Shown in pieces: positions 15,766-25,137 of a stretch of 48,548 nt of DNA (its first letter is position 1; each line of letters starts with the position of its first letter). The stretch spans positions 1 through 48,548 of the forward strand of contig CANQFM010000020.1 of assembly GCA_947598825.1 (NCBI GenBank). Direction: 5' to 3'. The notes under the pieces are model-generated. The model was not told where the DNA came from. It ran no database searches and was given only the letters and a program-made list of their open reading frames with translations. A program made the translations under genes and the position numbers. The DNA is from an uncultured Eisenbergiella sp. GTDB taxonomy: Bacteria > Bacillota > Clostridia > Lachnospirales > Lachnospiraceae.

Positions 15766-18300
15766 TCACAGTTTCAGCAGCCGTTTTGCCAGCTTTACAG
15801 CCTCCGCCGCGTCTCTGGAATATCCGTCCGCCTGAATCTCGTCCGCATAATCCTGGGTGATGACGGCCCCGCCGACGATGATCTTGGCCTTTACGCCCCG
15901 CTGTCGCGCCAGGGCGATCACATTGCGCATTTCCTGCATCGTCGTGGTCATCAGGGCGGAAAGGGCGATGATCTGCGCGCCGTTTTTTTCAGCGGCGTCC
16001 ACGATCGTTTCCTTCGGCACGTCCTTGCCCAGATCGATGACCTGAAAGCCATGATTTTTGAGCATCAGCGCCACCAGGTTTTTGCCGATATCGTGGATAT
16101 CGCCCTGGACTGTAGCGATCACTACCACAGGCATGTTTTCCATGGCGCCCGACTGAAGCAGAAGCGGCTCCAATACGCCGATGGACAGCTTCATGGCCTC
16201 CGCGCCCGCGATCAGTTGCGGTAAAAAGTACCTGCCCTTGTCAAAAAGTTCCCCCACCTGATTGATGGCGGGCAGCAGATAGCCGTTTAAAAGCGTCTGG
16301 GGAGACGCGCCGGCGTCCAGGGCTTCCTGGGTCAGCGCCTCTATCTTCCTGCGGTTTCCTTTTAAAACCGCCTCCTGTACCCGCTGCGCTGCGTCCTGCC
16401 AGGTTTCTCTCAGGGCTGCGCTGCGGGAGCCGCTTTCCTGGGATTCGCCCTCCGGGGGCGTGGCAGTAGGCTTTTGTTCCTTTGCCTCCGCCGCCTCAGG
16501 CGGTTTTTTTGTCTCCCGCTGCAGCGCGGCTTCCTGTTCCCGCTTTTTTTCCCGTTCCTTTGCCTCCTGGGCAAAGGAAATATAACGGATATCGCTCTCT
16601 TCCTTCGCCAGGAGCAGATCCCCCGCATAGGCCGCCGCCATCAGCAGTTCCTGGTTCGGATTGGCGATCGCCATCGTCAGTCCGGCGGCAATGGCCATCG
16701 TCAGAAAGGCCGCGTTGACAAACCCGCGTTCCGGCAGACCGAACGAGATATTGGAAAGGCCGCAGATGGTGGCCAGGCCTTTTTGCCGACAGTCCCGGAT
16801 GGTCGCCAGCGTCTCCAGGGCGGCGCTGCGGTTGGCCCCCACCGTAGTGACCAGGCCGTCCACTACGATATCCTGCCTGCTCATGCCCAGTTCCAGCGCC
16901 CGATCGACGATCCTGTCGATAATGGCGCTTTTTTCCTCCGGGCTCCTCGGCAGCCCCTCGTCGGACAGCGGCAGCAGAATGAACATCGCCCCGTATTTTT
17001 TGACCAGGGGCAGCAGCCTTTCAAATTTCTCTTTTTCCAGGGAAACGGAATTGACCAGGGCCCTGCCCGGATAACGGCGCAGCGCTGCTTCCAACACGTC
17101 GATATGGCTGGAGTCCAGAGACAGCGGCAGATCGCTCACCGCCGCGATCTCTTCTATCGCCTGCAGCATCGCCGCCTTTTCGTCGATCCCGCTCATCCCC
17201 ATATTGACGTCCAGCACCAGCGCGCCGTTTTTTTCCTGTTCCTGGGCGAATTGGGCCACCAGATCGAAATTGCCTTTCCGAAGCTGCTCCTGGAGCTTCT
17301 TTTTTCCGGTAGGGTTGATCCGCTCTCCCACGATCAAAAAGGGATCCTGCAGGCCAAAGGACACGGCCCGCCGCTCGGAGGTCAGGATGCGTTTCTCCTG
17401 CCGGGGCGAAAAACACGGGCCCTCTTCCGGCAGATTTTCCACCAGTTGCGCGATGTGCGCGGGCGTGGTGCCGCAGCAGCCGCCCAGGATACCGGCGCCG
17501 GCCTGGGCCAGACGGCGCATCTGCCGGCCGAACTCTTCCGGCCCCATATCATAGACCGTCTTTCCCGCCTGATCCAGGGACGGCAACCCCGCATTCGGCT
17601 TTGCGATGATTGGCACGCGGGAGGCGCCGGCCATCCGCCGGATGACCTCCTCCATCTTATCCGGGCCGGTAGAGCAGTTCGCGCCTACCGCGTCCGCCCC
17701 CAGCGACGAAAGCACGGCCGCCGCCGTTTCCGGATCCGTCCCGTACAGACTCCTTTCGTCCGCCTCGAAGGTCATCGTCACCATGACCGGCAAATCCGGG
17801 CAGCATTCCTTTGCCGCGATCAGCGCCGCCCTTGACTCCTGCAGGCTCATCATCGTCTCCACCACGAGAAGATCCACTCCCGCTTCGGCCAGATACCCGA
17901 TCTGCTCCTTATAAACATCCACCAATTCTTCAAAGTCCATGGGGCCCATGGGCGCCAACTGCCGCCCTGTCATGGTCAGATCGCCCGCCACAAATGCCCT
18001 GCCCTGCACCGCCCTTTGGGACAGTTCCACCAACCGGCGGTTCAGATCCCCGATCTGGTCTGCCAGGCCAAACTCCCCCAGCTTGATCCGGTTCCCTGAA
18101 AAGGTGGGCGCATATACGATCCGGCTGCCGGCCTCCACATAAGCGCGCTGCAGCCGGAGCAGCTCTTCCTCATGCTGCAGGATCCATAGCTCCGGGCATA
18201 CGCCCGCCGGCATACCGCTCTGCTGCAGGTTCGATCCCGTAGCGCCGTCCAGGATGACCGGCCCGGTTTCAACCATTTGCCTGAATTGTTGCTTCGTCAT
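15766..18300 (-). CDS. metH: Cobalamin-dependent methionine synthase lacking the reactivation domain
   Basis: This is an 844-residue modular methyltransferase. In order, it has a homocysteine-binding barrel (about 1-290) with zinc cysteines in GANCSTGP and GGCCGTTP. Next comes a methyl-tetrahydrofolate (pterin) barrel (about 310-570; FLIVGERINPTGKK, LVLDVNMGMSG). A Lys/Glu/Pro-rich linker of about 60 residues follows (KEREKKREQEA onward). Last is a cobalamin cap plus B12-binding domain with the cobalt-ligand motif DIHDIGKN near 740. The C-terminal SAM-dependent reactivation domain of E. coli MetH is absent, as in many Clostridia and Thermotoga. I chose the ATG at 18300 (MTKQQFRQM) with AGGAG eight bases upstream. 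No cobalamin or SAM riboswitch is visible in the leader. Confidence 0.92.
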   Translation of the reverse strand: MTKQQFRQMVETGPVILDGATGSNLQQSGMPAGVCPELWILQHEEELLRLQRAYVEAGSRIVYAPTFSGNRIKLGEFGLADQIGDLNRRLVELSQRAVQGRAFVAGDLTMTGRQLAPMGPMDFEELVDVYKEQIGYLAEAGVDLLVVETMMSLQESRAALIAAKECCPDLPVMVTMTFEADERSLYGTDPETAAAVLSSLGADAVGANCSTGPDKMEEVIRRMAGASRVPIIAKPNAGLPSLDQAGKTVYDMGPEEFGRQMRRLAQAGAGILGGCCGTTPAHIAQLVENLPEEGPCFSPRQEKRILTSERRAVSFGLQDPFLIVGERINPTGKKKLQEQLRKGNFDLVAQFAQEQEKNGALVLDVNMGMSGIDEKAAMLQAIEEIAAVSDLPLSLDSSHIDVLEAALRRYPGRALVNSVSLEKEKFERLLPLVKKYGAMFILLPLSDEGLPRSPEEKSAIIDRIVDRALELGMSRQDIVVDGLVTTVGANRSAALETLATIRDCRQKGLATICGLSNISFGLPERGFVNAAFLTMAIAAGLTMAIANPNQELLMAAAYAGDLLLAKEESDIRYISFAQEAKEREKKREQEAALQRETKKPPEAAEAKEQKPTATPPEGESQESGSRSAALRETWQDAAQRVQEAVLKGNRRKIEALTQEALDAGASPQTLLNGYLLPAINQVGELFDKGRYFLPQLIAGAEAMKLSIGVLEPLLLQSGAMENMPVVVIATVQGDIHDIGKNLVALMLKNHGFQVIDLGKDVPKETIVDAAEKNGAQIIALSALMTTTMQEMRNVIALARQRGVKAKIIVGGAVITQDYADEIQADGYSRDAAEAVKLAKRLLKL

Positions 18301-18326
18301 GCTCTTTCTCCTTTGCGCCCGCTTCC

Positions 18327-18347
18327 GGACGCTGTGCGTCCATTGTA
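18327..18347 (-). promoter_or_regulatory. metH leader: extended -10 and a small hairpin
   Basis: On the minus strand TGTTACAAT carries an extended -10 (TACAAT at 18342-18347), with a weak TTTCTT 17 bases further upstream. GGACGC-TGT-GCGTCC (18327-18341) can form a short hairpin just after it. The promoter call is tentative. Confidence 0.35.
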
Positions 18348-18389
18348 ACATGCCGATTCAAAAAAAGAAAGCAATAAGCGGAAATCAAA

Positions 18390-18418
18390 TTGCTTTTCCT
18401 GTCGATTTATGTTAAATT
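18390..18418 (+). promoter_or_regulatory. Promoter of the lipoprotein gene
   Basis: TTGCTT (18390-18395) and TAAATT (18413-18418) are 17 bases apart, about 32 bases before the TTG start at 18450. It is a moderate match. Confidence 0.45.
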
Positions 18419-18449
18419 TAAGAGAACGAATGACAGGGAGGAAAAAAGA

Positions 18450-18971
18450 TTGACGAAGAGATCATGCGGGATCCTTGGCATCCTGCTTCTCCTGCTCCTG
18501 GCAGGCTGCGGGGAAGACGAATCCCTCACCCGCTTTCACGATGAAATGGACGGTTTTTACCAGTCTCTGTCCGCTTCGGTCAGCGTTCTGGAAAACATAG
18601 ATCCCCTTTCCGATACGGCCGTGGACGAAATGCTGGCGCAGTTGGACGAGATGGCCGGACTTTTTGAAGGGCTGGCCGCCATAGAGATCCCGGCGGACTA
18701 TCGGGATCAGTTTGAAAATATCGAGACGATGTCCGATGAAGCTTCCGGTTATATGACGGAGGCCGCCGCCCTCTACCATGAGGTCTATGCCGAAGGCGGC
18801 TACGACGACGTAGTGGAGCAGGCGGCGCGGGAAAATTACAACCGGGCCATGAAGCGGATCAATTACATCGCCGTTCTCCTGCAGGGCAGGCTGCCCGACG
18901 ATGAGAATATCCAGATCCTTTCTGCAGACGAAACCGTGGACTGGAACGGAGGAGAAAGCGCGGCAGAATGA
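18450..18971 (+). CDS. Small secreted lipoprotein, unknown function
   Basis: This is a 173-residue predicted lipoprotein. A basic start (TKRSCG), a leucine-rich core and the lipobox LLAGC place the lipidated cysteine at about residue 20. The mature part is helical and acidic (FHDEMDGFYQSLSASVSVLE, then MLAQLDEMAGLFEGLA), ending in a charged disordered tail. The start is a TTG at 18450: GGGAGG lies eight bases upstream, while the in-frame ATG at 18390 would put a charged extension before the signal peptide. It is alone on the plus strand between metH and darA, with a terminator after it. Function is unknown; it is a plausible Lgt substrate. Confidence 0.75.
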   Translation: MTKRSCGILGILLLLLLAGCGEDESLTRFHDEMDGFYQSLSASVSVLENIDPLSDTAVDEMLAQLDEMAGLFEGLAAIEIPADYRDQFENIETMSDEASGYMTEAAALYHEVYAEGGYDDVVEQAARENYNRAMKRINYIAVLLQGRLPDDENIQILSADETVDWNGGESAAE

Positions 18972-19001
18972 ATCTGCCCTGAAACCCCCAAAAAACTTAA
19001 A

Positions 19002-19045
19002 GGCGCTGCGGCATATTTTTTCGCCGTCAGCGCCCTTTTCTTTTC
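19002..19045 (+). terminator. Terminator after the lipoprotein gene
   Basis: GGCGCTG (19002-19008) pairs with CAGCGCC (19028-19034), and an inner CGGC/GCCG pair extends the stem. A T-rich tail (CTTTTCTTTT) follows on the plus strand. Confidence 0.7.
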
Positions 19046-19048
19046 CCT

Positions 19049-19387
19049 TCAGAATTTCTCGTAGCGGTCCACATCCACTACAAAAACAGTACAGCCGCCC
19101 GCTTTCGTATCGATGGGGATCATCGTATGGGTGTTGGGATGCAGATTGCCGGAGGATATGGCCGGCATGGTATATTTGATGGAAGGGCGCAGGCCCGCGC
19201 ACTCCTGCAGGATCTTCAGCGCTCCCGGCACCAGATCGTCCTCCGTACCGACCACCAGCGTTACATTCTTATTCTTCAAAAAACCGCCCGTCGTCGACAG
19301 CTTCGTCACCCAGTACTTGGCCCGGTTCAGCTCCTCTACAGTCTCATCCACATCTTCCGAATGCAGCATGGCAAATATCATTTTCAT
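19049..19387 (-). CDS. darA: PII-like cyclic-di-AMP receptor (DarA/PstA family)
   Basis: This is a 112-residue trimeric PII-like protein. The family core is clear: MKMIFAMLHSEDVDETVEEL, then VTKLSTTGGFLKNKNVTLVVG and TEDDLVPGALKIL. In Firmicutes this fold (DarA/PstA) binds c-di-AMP through the TTGGFL segment, but its downstream partner is unknown. I chose the ATG at 19387 with GGGGGG upstream; the 17 residues before it in the open frame are not family-like. It follows the GNAT gene on the same strand with a 74-base gap that contains a TATAAT, so it may have its own promoter. Confidence 0.85.
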   Translation of the reverse strand: MKMIFAMLHSEDVDETVEELNRAKYWVTKLSTTGGFLKNKNVTLVVGTEDDLVPGALKILQECAGLRPSIKYTMPAISSGNLHPNTHTMIPIDTKAGGCTVFVVDVDRYEKF

Positions 19388-19455
19388 GGCAGATCCCCCC
19401 TCGCTCTGACGTTTTCCTGTCGGATGAACAAAACGCATCCTTCCCTTTAACGCTC

Positions 19456-19461
19456 ATTATA
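19456..19461 (-). promoter_or_regulatory. Possible -10 element of darA
   Basis: TATAAT on the minus strand, about 70 bases before the darA start. The -35 region (TGGATT at 17 bases) is poor, so this is a weak call. Confidence 0.3.
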
Positions 19462-19932
19462 TCATCTTTGGGAAATAAAATCCACCACATTTTCCCGATC
19501 AAAACGTGAATGGAATCTTTTACAGAGAAAATACTGCGTATGCCCTTTGGGCGCATCCGGCAGGACGCCGAATACGGTATAGCCGCATTTTTCATAAAAT
19601 CCCAGCGCCTGAAAATCATAGGTATCCAGCTGCGCCAGGCTGCAGCCCATCTCCACGGCCTCCTCTTCCACAGCCGCAAGCAGCGCCGTGGCGATGCCGT
19701 TGCCGCGGCAGTCCTCTTTCACCCATAGGGCCTCTATGCGCAGGATATTCCACAGCATGCTGCAGGCCAGGATCCCTCCTATCAGCTCTCCCTCCGGGGA
19801 CTTTGCGCAGCGGCAGAGCTTGACGAAGGGTTCCTTCTGCGTCGGAGGCGCCTGTTGGAGCGTATAGGCCATCAGCGCATCATCGATCTGCTCTTCCTGA
19901 GCCGTATCCGGCACAAAAACCGCATATTCCAT
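19462..19932 (-). CDS. GNAT-family N-acetyltransferase
   Basis: This is a 156-residue acetyl-CoA-dependent acyltransferase. The acetyl-CoA-binding loop is the sequence EDCRGNGIATALLAAVE (about residues 72-88), preceded by the strand LRIEALWV. The later QLDTYDFQALGFYEKCGY is the typical GNAT motif B region. The substrate cannot be predicted. The start at 19932 has AAGGA nine bases upstream. It begins 18 bases after the queA stop, so it is likely the next gene of the T-box-led pheS operon. Confidence 0.88.
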   Translation of the reverse strand: MEYAVFVPDTAQEEQIDDALMAYTLQQAPPTQKEPFVKLCRCAKSPEGELIGGILACSMLWNILRIEALWVKEDCRGNGIATALLAAVEEEAVEMGCSLAQLDTYDFQALGFYEKCGYTVFGVLPDAPKGHTQYFLCKRFHSRFDRENVVDFISQR

Positions 19933-19950
19933 AGGAGCGCGTCCTTCCCG

Positions 19951-21018
19951 TTATAATATAATCATAGCATCCCCAAAGGAGTAAAAACGATACCGGCTGC
20001 GCACCGCCTCCGCATAGGCATGCAGCACCGCTTCCCGTCCGGCGAAGGCCGAAACCAGCATCAACAGCGTGGATTGGGGCAGATGAAAATTGGTGATCAG
20101 GCCGTCCATGACCTGAAACTGATATCCCGGATAGATAAAAATATCGGTATCGCCGCTGCAGGAGGCCACCCGCCCTGCGCCCACGGCCGCGCTCTCCACG
20201 GTGCGGCAGCTTGTGGTGCCCACGCAGATCACACGATGGCCGGACTGTTTGGCGCGGTTGATCTTCTCCGCCGCTTCCCTGCCCACCTGATAGGCTTCCG
20301 TGTGCATATGATGCTCCGTCACGTTTTCCACCTTGACGGGCCGAAACGTACCCAGCCCCACATGCAGCGTCACATAGGCCAGTTCGATTCCTTTTTGGGC
20401 GGCCTGCTCCAACAGTTCCCGGGTAAAATGCAGCCCGGCCGTGGGCGCGGCCGCGGAACCCTCATATCTGGCATATACCGTCTGATAGCGGTCCCTGTCC
20501 TGCAGTTTATGAGTGATATAAGGCGGCAGGGGCATCTCGCCCAGGCTGTCCAGCACCTCTTCCCAGATGCCGTCATAAAAGAAACGCACCAGACGATTGC
20601 CCTCCGGAGTTGTTTCCAGGATCTCGGCCTTCAGCCTTCCGTCCCCAAAGACAGCGCGCCCGCCGGGCTTTAGCTTTCTGCCCGGCCTAACCAGCGTCTC
20701 CCAGACATCCTTTTCCAGCCGCTTCAAAAGCAGGATCTCCACGGCGGCCCCGGTATCCTCCTTTGTTCCCAAAAGCCGGGCCGGGATCACCTTGGTATCG
20801 TTTAGCACCAGGCAGTCGCCGGGGTTTAAAAAGGTAAGGATATCGTGAAAAAACCGGTGCTGCAGCGCACCGGTCCTGCGATCCAGACAAAGCAGCCTGG
20901 AGGCCGCGCGGTCCGCCAGCGGGTCCTGCGCGATCAGCTCCTGAGGCAGTTTAAAATCATAATCCGCCGTGCGAAGCCCTTCCAGGGGCTTCGCAGCGGC
21001 CGTCGCATTTTCGTTCAT
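19951..21018 (-). CDS. queA: tRNA preQ1(34) S-adenosylmethionine ribosyltransferase-isomerase
   Basis: This is a 355-residue QueA, which transfers and isomerises the ribosyl group of SAM onto 7-aminomethyl-7-deazaguanine at position 34 of tRNA to make epoxyqueuosine. Family motifs are [49 protein letters not shown] and [11 protein letters not shown]-like [14 protein letters not shown]. The ATG at 21018 overlaps the upstream stop as TGATG, and GTG codons at 21021 and 21027 are alternatives closer to GGAG. About 15 residues precede the usual family start. Its place in the phenylalanyl-tRNA synthetase transcript puts two tRNA-related functions under one T-box. Confidence 0.95.
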   Translation of the reverse strand: MNENATAAAKPLEGLRTADYDFKLPQELIAQDPLADRAASRLLCLDRRTGALQHRFFHDILTFLNPGDCLVLNDTKVIPARLLGTKEDTGAAVEILLLKRLEKDVWETLVRPGRKLKPGGRAVFGDGRLKAEILETTPEGNRLVRFFYDGIWEEVLDSLGEMPLPPYITHKLQDRDRYQTVYARYEGSAAAPTAGLHFTRELLEQAAQKGIELAYVTLHVGLGTFRPVKVENVTEHHMHTEAYQVGREAAEKINRAKQSGHRVICVGTTSCRTVESAAVGAGRVASCSGDTDIFIYPGYQFQVMDGLITNFHLPQSTLLMLVSAFAGREAVLHAYAEAVRSRYRFYSFGDAMIIL

Positions 21019-22403
21019 CACAGGCACGCTTTCTCCAGAAAAGCTGCATAACCGCGTTTCGCCTCATAGAGATCTGCCTTGCTGGTGGCCTCCCAGGGCG
21101 CGTGCATGGAAAGCACGGCTATACCGCAGTCGATTACGTTCATGCCATAACGGGCCAGGATATAGGCGATGGTGCCGCCGCCGCCCTGATCCACTTTGCC
21201 CATTTCGGCGGTCTGAAAAGCCACCTGAGCCTGATCCATGATATTGCGGATGTGGGCGATGTATTCCGGATTCGCATCGTTGGACCCGCCTTTTCCCCTG
21301 GAACCGGTAAACTTGTTGAATACAATGCCGCGCCCAAAATAAGCCGCGTTCTTCTTTTCAAAGGCCGAAGCGTAGGAAGGGTCGAAGGCCGCGCTGACAT
21401 CGGAGGAAAGCATGTCGGAGGACGCGAGGCACCTGCGCAGCTTCAGATCCCCCGGCTCTCCGGCCAGCGCCAGAAGCTCCGCCACCGTATTTTCAAAGAA
21501 CCGGGACTGCATCCCTGTGGCGCCGACGCTGCCGATCTCCTCTTTATCCACCAGAATACAGCAGGCCGTGCGTTCCGTCTGCCCCACCTCCAGCATGGCC
21601 GCCAATGAGGTATAGGCGCATACCCGATCGTCCTGGCCGTAAGCCAGGATCATGCTCCGGTCCAAACCGGCCTCCCTGGCCTTGCCTGCGGGCACGACTT
21701 CCAGTTCCGCAGAAAGAAAGTCCTCTTCCTCGATCCCGTAGTTTTCCTCCAGAATCTTCAAAATACCTGCCTTGACCGCTTCTTTTTCCTTCTCCGGCAG
21801 CGGCTGGCTGCCCACGATCACGTCAAGGGCCTCCCCTTCAATGACCTTGGACGCTTTTTTCTCCATCTGTTCCCCGGACAGGTGGATCAGCAGATCGGAG
21901 ATAAAAAAGACCGGATCGTCCTCCTCTTCCCCGATGCAGATCTCCACGGTGGTGCCGTCCTTTTTGACCACTACGCCGTGGATCGCCAACGGGATCGTCA
22001 CCCACTGATATTTCTTCACGCCGCCGTAATAATGGGTGTCCAAAAGCGCAAGATCCGTATCCTCATAAAGAGGATTCTGTTTGACGTCCAGCCTTGGCGA
22101 ATCGATATGGGCGCCCAGAATGTTCATGCCCTCGGACAGGGGCCTTTTCCCCAGGGAAAACAGGGCCACCGTCTTATTCATCATCACGGCATATACTTTA
22201 TCGCCGGGTTTTAACGCCGTCCCGTTTTTGACCAGATCAGTCAGTTCCCGGTAGCCTGCGGCCTCCGCCATATTCACCACCTGATCCGTACACTCCCGTT
22301 CCGTCTTTCCACCGTCAAGGAAATCCATATACTCCCTGGCCAGGGCGTTCACCTTCTCCAGGGTCTTTTCATCGTAGGATTTCCAGGCATTCCTTCTCTC
22401 CAT
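21018..22403 (-). CDS. M18-family metalloaminopeptidase
   Basis: This is a 461-residue cytoplasmic zinc aminopeptidase of the M18 (aminopeptidase I / ApeA) family, cleaving N-terminal residues from peptides. Metal-site segments are [10 protein letters not shown] (His and Asp), [12 protein letters not shown] (bridging Asp), [12 protein letters not shown] (catalytic and ligand Glu) and [13 protein letters not shown] (final His). I chose the ATG at 22403 ([12 protein letters not shown]), which overlaps the upstream stop as TAATG; the long upstream frame lies inside the preceding gene. It is coupled to queA downstream by TGATG. Confidence 0.93.
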   Translation of the reverse strand: MERRNAWKSYDEKTLEKVNALAREYMDFLDGGKTERECTDQVVNMAEAAGYRELTDLVKNGTALKPGDKVYAVMMNKTVALFSLGKRPLSEGMNILGAHIDSPRLDVKQNPLYEDTDLALLDTHYYGGVKKYQWVTIPLAIHGVVVKKDGTTVEICIGEEEDDPVFFISDLLIHLSGEQMEKKASKVIEGEALDVIVGSQPLPEKEKEAVKAGILKILEENYGIEEEDFLSAELEVVPAGKAREAGLDRSMILAYGQDDRVCAYTSLAAMLEVGQTERTACCILVDKEEIGSVGATGMQSRFFENTVAELLALAGEPGDLKLRRCLASSDMLSSDVSAAFDPSYASAFEKKNAAYFGRGIVFNKFTGSRGKGGSNDANPEYIAHIRNIMDQAQVAFQTAEMGKVDQGGGGTIAYILARYGMNVIDCGIAVLSMHAPWEATSKADLYEAKRGYAAFLEKACL

Positions 22404-22699
22404 TATCTGTTCGTTCCTTTCTTTCTCTGTTCCCGCAGCACGCCGGCCACCAGCTCCTTCGCCCGGGGCACCTCCTCGTCGTGTATTCTGAATATGCAAG
22501 TGATCCTATCCTTATTTTCCATGAAGAAAAATTTTTGTAAAATTCCGTGTTCCACAAACCTGCAGCTATAGGATATCCTGTTCTTGAGAAGGATCTTTTC
22601 GATCTTTCTCTTCGTTTCCATGTCGTACACCTTGCAAAAGTCAACCTCATTATTGACCGTTCCGGAAGTCATATTTTTTTTCTCCATCTTGTCCCCCAT
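22403..22699 (-). CDS. Small conserved-context protein between pheT and the aminopeptidase, unknown
   Basis: This is a 98-residue basic soluble protein I do not recognise. After a short polar start (MEKKNMTSGTV), the body reads as helix, strands and helix (VYDMETKRKIEKILLKNRIS, then FRIHDEEVPRAKELVAG), a compact alpha/beta pattern. It overlaps pheT by TGATG at its start (22699) and the aminopeptidase by TAATG at its end, so it is certainly translated within the operon. The exact start may also be the GTG at 22702 or an ATG five codons in, after GGGGGA. Confidence 0.65.
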   Translation of the reverse strand: MGDKMEKKNMTSGTVNNEVDFCKVYDMETKRKIEKILLKNRISYSCRFVEHGILQKFFFMENKDRITCIFRIHDEEVPRAKELVAGVLREQRKKGTNR

Positions 22700-25119
22700 C
22701 ACTGTCTCAGTTCAATCCCCAAATGCTCCAATCCGTTTAATATCTTGCGCATCGCAGCGGAAATATCCGCTTCCTCCAGCGTTTTGTCCTTGGCCCGAAA
22801 CGTCAGCGTATAGGCGATAGACTTGTAACCCTCCCGGATCTGGGAGCCCTCGTAAATATCGAACAGGGAGAACTCCTCCAGGATCTTTCCGCCCCGCTGG
22901 GCCAGTACCGCTTCGATCTCGCCTGCCAGGACGGACCTTGGCACCACCATGCTGATATCCCGGTTCACGGAAGGATATTTTGCGATCCCCTCATATTTCC
23001 GGTCGAAGGTCGCCTTTGCAGCGATGCCCGGCATATCGAGTACCGCGATATAGGTTCTTGCGCCCAGGCCGTACTGATCTGCCACCCTGGGATGGATCTC
23101 GCCCAGATAACCGATGCTCTGGCCTTCATAGGAAATATCCGCCTGACGCCCCGGATGCAGATAGGGCCTGCCTGCTTTGGGATCATAGACGGGACGTTTC
23201 TTCATCCCGACATGTTCCAGATATTCCTCCACCACACCCTTCATGGTGAAGAAATCCCCTTCCCCGTAGAACCCCAGCACGAACTGGGTGCGCTCATCGG
23301 GCAGCTCAGACGGGCCGCCCTCTTTGGGCAGATAGATCTTGCAGAGTTCATACAGCCTGACGTCCTTGTTGCGGTGGTTATAGTTGAGAGCCAGGCTCGT
23401 CAGAAGACCGTTTAACGGGATCGTCCGCATGATGGAATAATCCTCGCCCAGCGGATTAGAAATGGTCACCGTCCGGCGCAGAGGGCTGTCCTTGGGCAGA
23501 AGCAGGCGGTCGAATACCTTCGGGCTTTCAAAGGAGAAAGTCATCGCCTGAGAGAAGCCGCAGTATTCCGCGATATCCCGCGCCTTCTGCTCCAGCCTTT
23601 CCTGGAAAGAGACCTTACCCGTAGTGGCTTCCCCGGAGGGCAGCGTCGTCGGGATCCGGTCATATCCGTAGAACCGGGCCACTTCCTCCGCGATATCCGC
23701 AAATCCTTCCAGATCCTGACGGAAGCTGGGGATCTCGATCTCGTTGGACGCGCTGTCGTATTTTAGCTCCAGGCGCTCAAAGGTATCCAGCATCTCCTGG
23801 GTTTCGATCTGCGTGCCGAGGAAACGATTGATCCGTTCCGGCTCGAACTTAATCCGGTTTAAGGGCTTGATGGGCTGGCAGACATCCACCATGCCGCCCA
23901 CCACTTCGCCGCAGCCCAGCTCCTCGATAAGCTGGCAGGCCCGGTCGATGGCTGCCGCCGCGTTGACCGGATCCAGCCCTTTTTCAAAGATGCTGGAGGC
24001 GTCTGTGCGCATACCGATGCGCTTGGCGGATTTGCGGATATTGGGCCCGTTAAAGGTCGCGGCCTCAAACAGCACGCAGGTCACGTCGTCGGTGATCTTG
24101 CTGTTCTCACCGCCCATAATGCCCGCGATGCCGATCTCCTTCTCGGCGTCGCAGATCATCAGCACCTCGGAATCCAGCTTGCGCATCTGTCCGTCCAACG
24201 TCTGGAACACGTCCCCGTCCTTGGCCCGGCGCACAATGATCTTGTGCCCTGCCACCGTATCCAGATTGAAAGCGTGCATGGGCTGTCCGTATTCCGCCAT
24301 CACATAATTGGTGATATCCACCAGGTTATTGATAGGGCGGATACCGGCCGCCGCCAGCCTGCGCTGCATCCACTTCGGGGACGGCGCGATCTTGATATTT
24401 TTACAGACCCGGGCGCAGTAACGGCTGCACAGATCCGTATCCACCACTTCCACGCTGACGTAATCGTTTACGTCCTCCCCATTGTCATGCACCGTCACCA
24501 CAGGGGGCACAAAGGGCCGGCGGAAGGTGGCCGCCGCCTCTCTGGCAATGCCCAGGATGCTGTAACAGTCCACCCGGTTATTGGTGATCTCATATTCAAA
24601 TACCGTGTCCCGAAGTCCCAGCGCTTCTACGGCGTCGACGCCCACCTCGGCGTCCTGGGGGAAAATATAGATTCCGTTTTCCGGCGCCTCCGGGTACATC
24701 TCCCGGGAACTGCCCAGTTCTTCGATGGAACACATCATGCCGTTGGAAACGACGCCCCGCAGCCTGCCTGCCTTGATCGCAATGCCGTTCTCCGGCAGAG
24801 GGCCGCCGTCATGGCCGCCCGCCACCCTGCCGCCGTCCAGTACCACGGGGACCTTGTCCCCTACCTTGACGTTGGGCGCGCCGGTGACGATCTGCAGCGT
24901 TTCGCTGCCGATATTGACCTGACAGACGATCAGCTTGTCCGCATCGGGATGGGCGACGATCTTTTCGATCTGGCCGATCACGATTTTTTCCAGATTTTTG
25001 TCCGTCCGGGCATACCCTTCCACTTTGGTGCCGCTCAGGGTCATAGCGTCGCAGTATTCCTGATCGGTACAGGAAAGGCCGGGCACATATGCTTTAATCC
25101 AGGATAATGCTGTATTCAT
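22699..25119 (-). CDS. pheT: Phenylalanyl-tRNA synthetase beta subunit
   Basis: This is the 806-residue beta chain of the (alpha beta)2 PheRS. In order it has the tRNA-binding EMAP/OB-fold (IVIGQIEKIVAHPDADKL, about 45-65), B3/B4 editing domains (about 200-390; GGENSKITDD region), B5, the catalytic-like core, and the C-terminal anticodon-binding ferredoxin fold (FDRKYEGIAKYPSVNRDISMVVP). Editing removes mischarged tyrosine. The start at 25119 has GGAAG seven bases upstream. Length matches the family. It follows pheS by 18 bases under the T-box leader. Confidence 0.97.
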   Translation of the reverse strand: MNTALSWIKAYVPGLSCTDQEYCDAMTLSGTKVEGYARTDKNLEKIVIGQIEKIVAHPDADKLIVCQVNIGSETLQIVTGAPNVKVGDKVPVVLDGGRVAGGHDGGPLPENGIAIKAGRLRGVVSNGMMCSIEELGSSREMYPEAPENGIYIFPQDAEVGVDAVEALGLRDTVFEYEITNNRVDCYSILGIAREAAATFRRPFVPPVVTVHDNGEDVNDYVSVEVVDTDLCSRYCARVCKNIKIAPSPKWMQRRLAAAGIRPINNLVDITNYVMAEYGQPMHAFNLDTVAGHKIIVRRAKDGDVFQTLDGQMRKLDSEVLMICDAEKEIGIAGIMGGENSKITDDVTCVLFEAATFNGPNIRKSAKRIGMRTDASSIFEKGLDPVNAAAAIDRACQLIEELGCGEVVGGMVDVCQPIKPLNRIKFEPERINRFLGTQIETQEMLDTFERLELKYDSASNEIEIPSFRQDLEGFADIAEEVARFYGYDRIPTTLPSGEATTGKVSFQERLEQKARDIAEYCGFSQAMTFSFESPKVFDRLLLPKDSPLRRTVTISNPLGEDYSIMRTIPLNGLLTSLALNYNHRNKDVRLYELCKIYLPKEGGPSELPDERTQFVLGFYGEGDFFTMKGVVEEYLEHVGMKKRPVYDPKAGRPYLHPGRQADISYEGQSIGYLGEIHPRVADQYGLGARTYIAVLDMPGIAAKATFDRKYEGIAKYPSVNRDISMVVPRSVLAGEIEAVLAQRGGKILEEFSLFDIYEGSQIREGYKSIAYTLTFRAKDKTLEEADISAAMRKILNGLEHLGIELRQ

Positions 25120-25137
25120 CTTTTTCTTCCTTTCCGA

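Noticed and set aside
16474-17835. 453-codon plus-strand frame opposite metH
   Set aside because: It is a shadow of metH: Gln/Arg/His-rich with no family pattern.
18301-18390. Possible cobalamin or SAM riboswitch before metH
   Set aside because: The leader is under 60 nt after the likely promoter and has only one short hairpin; no B12-box or SAM-box core is visible.
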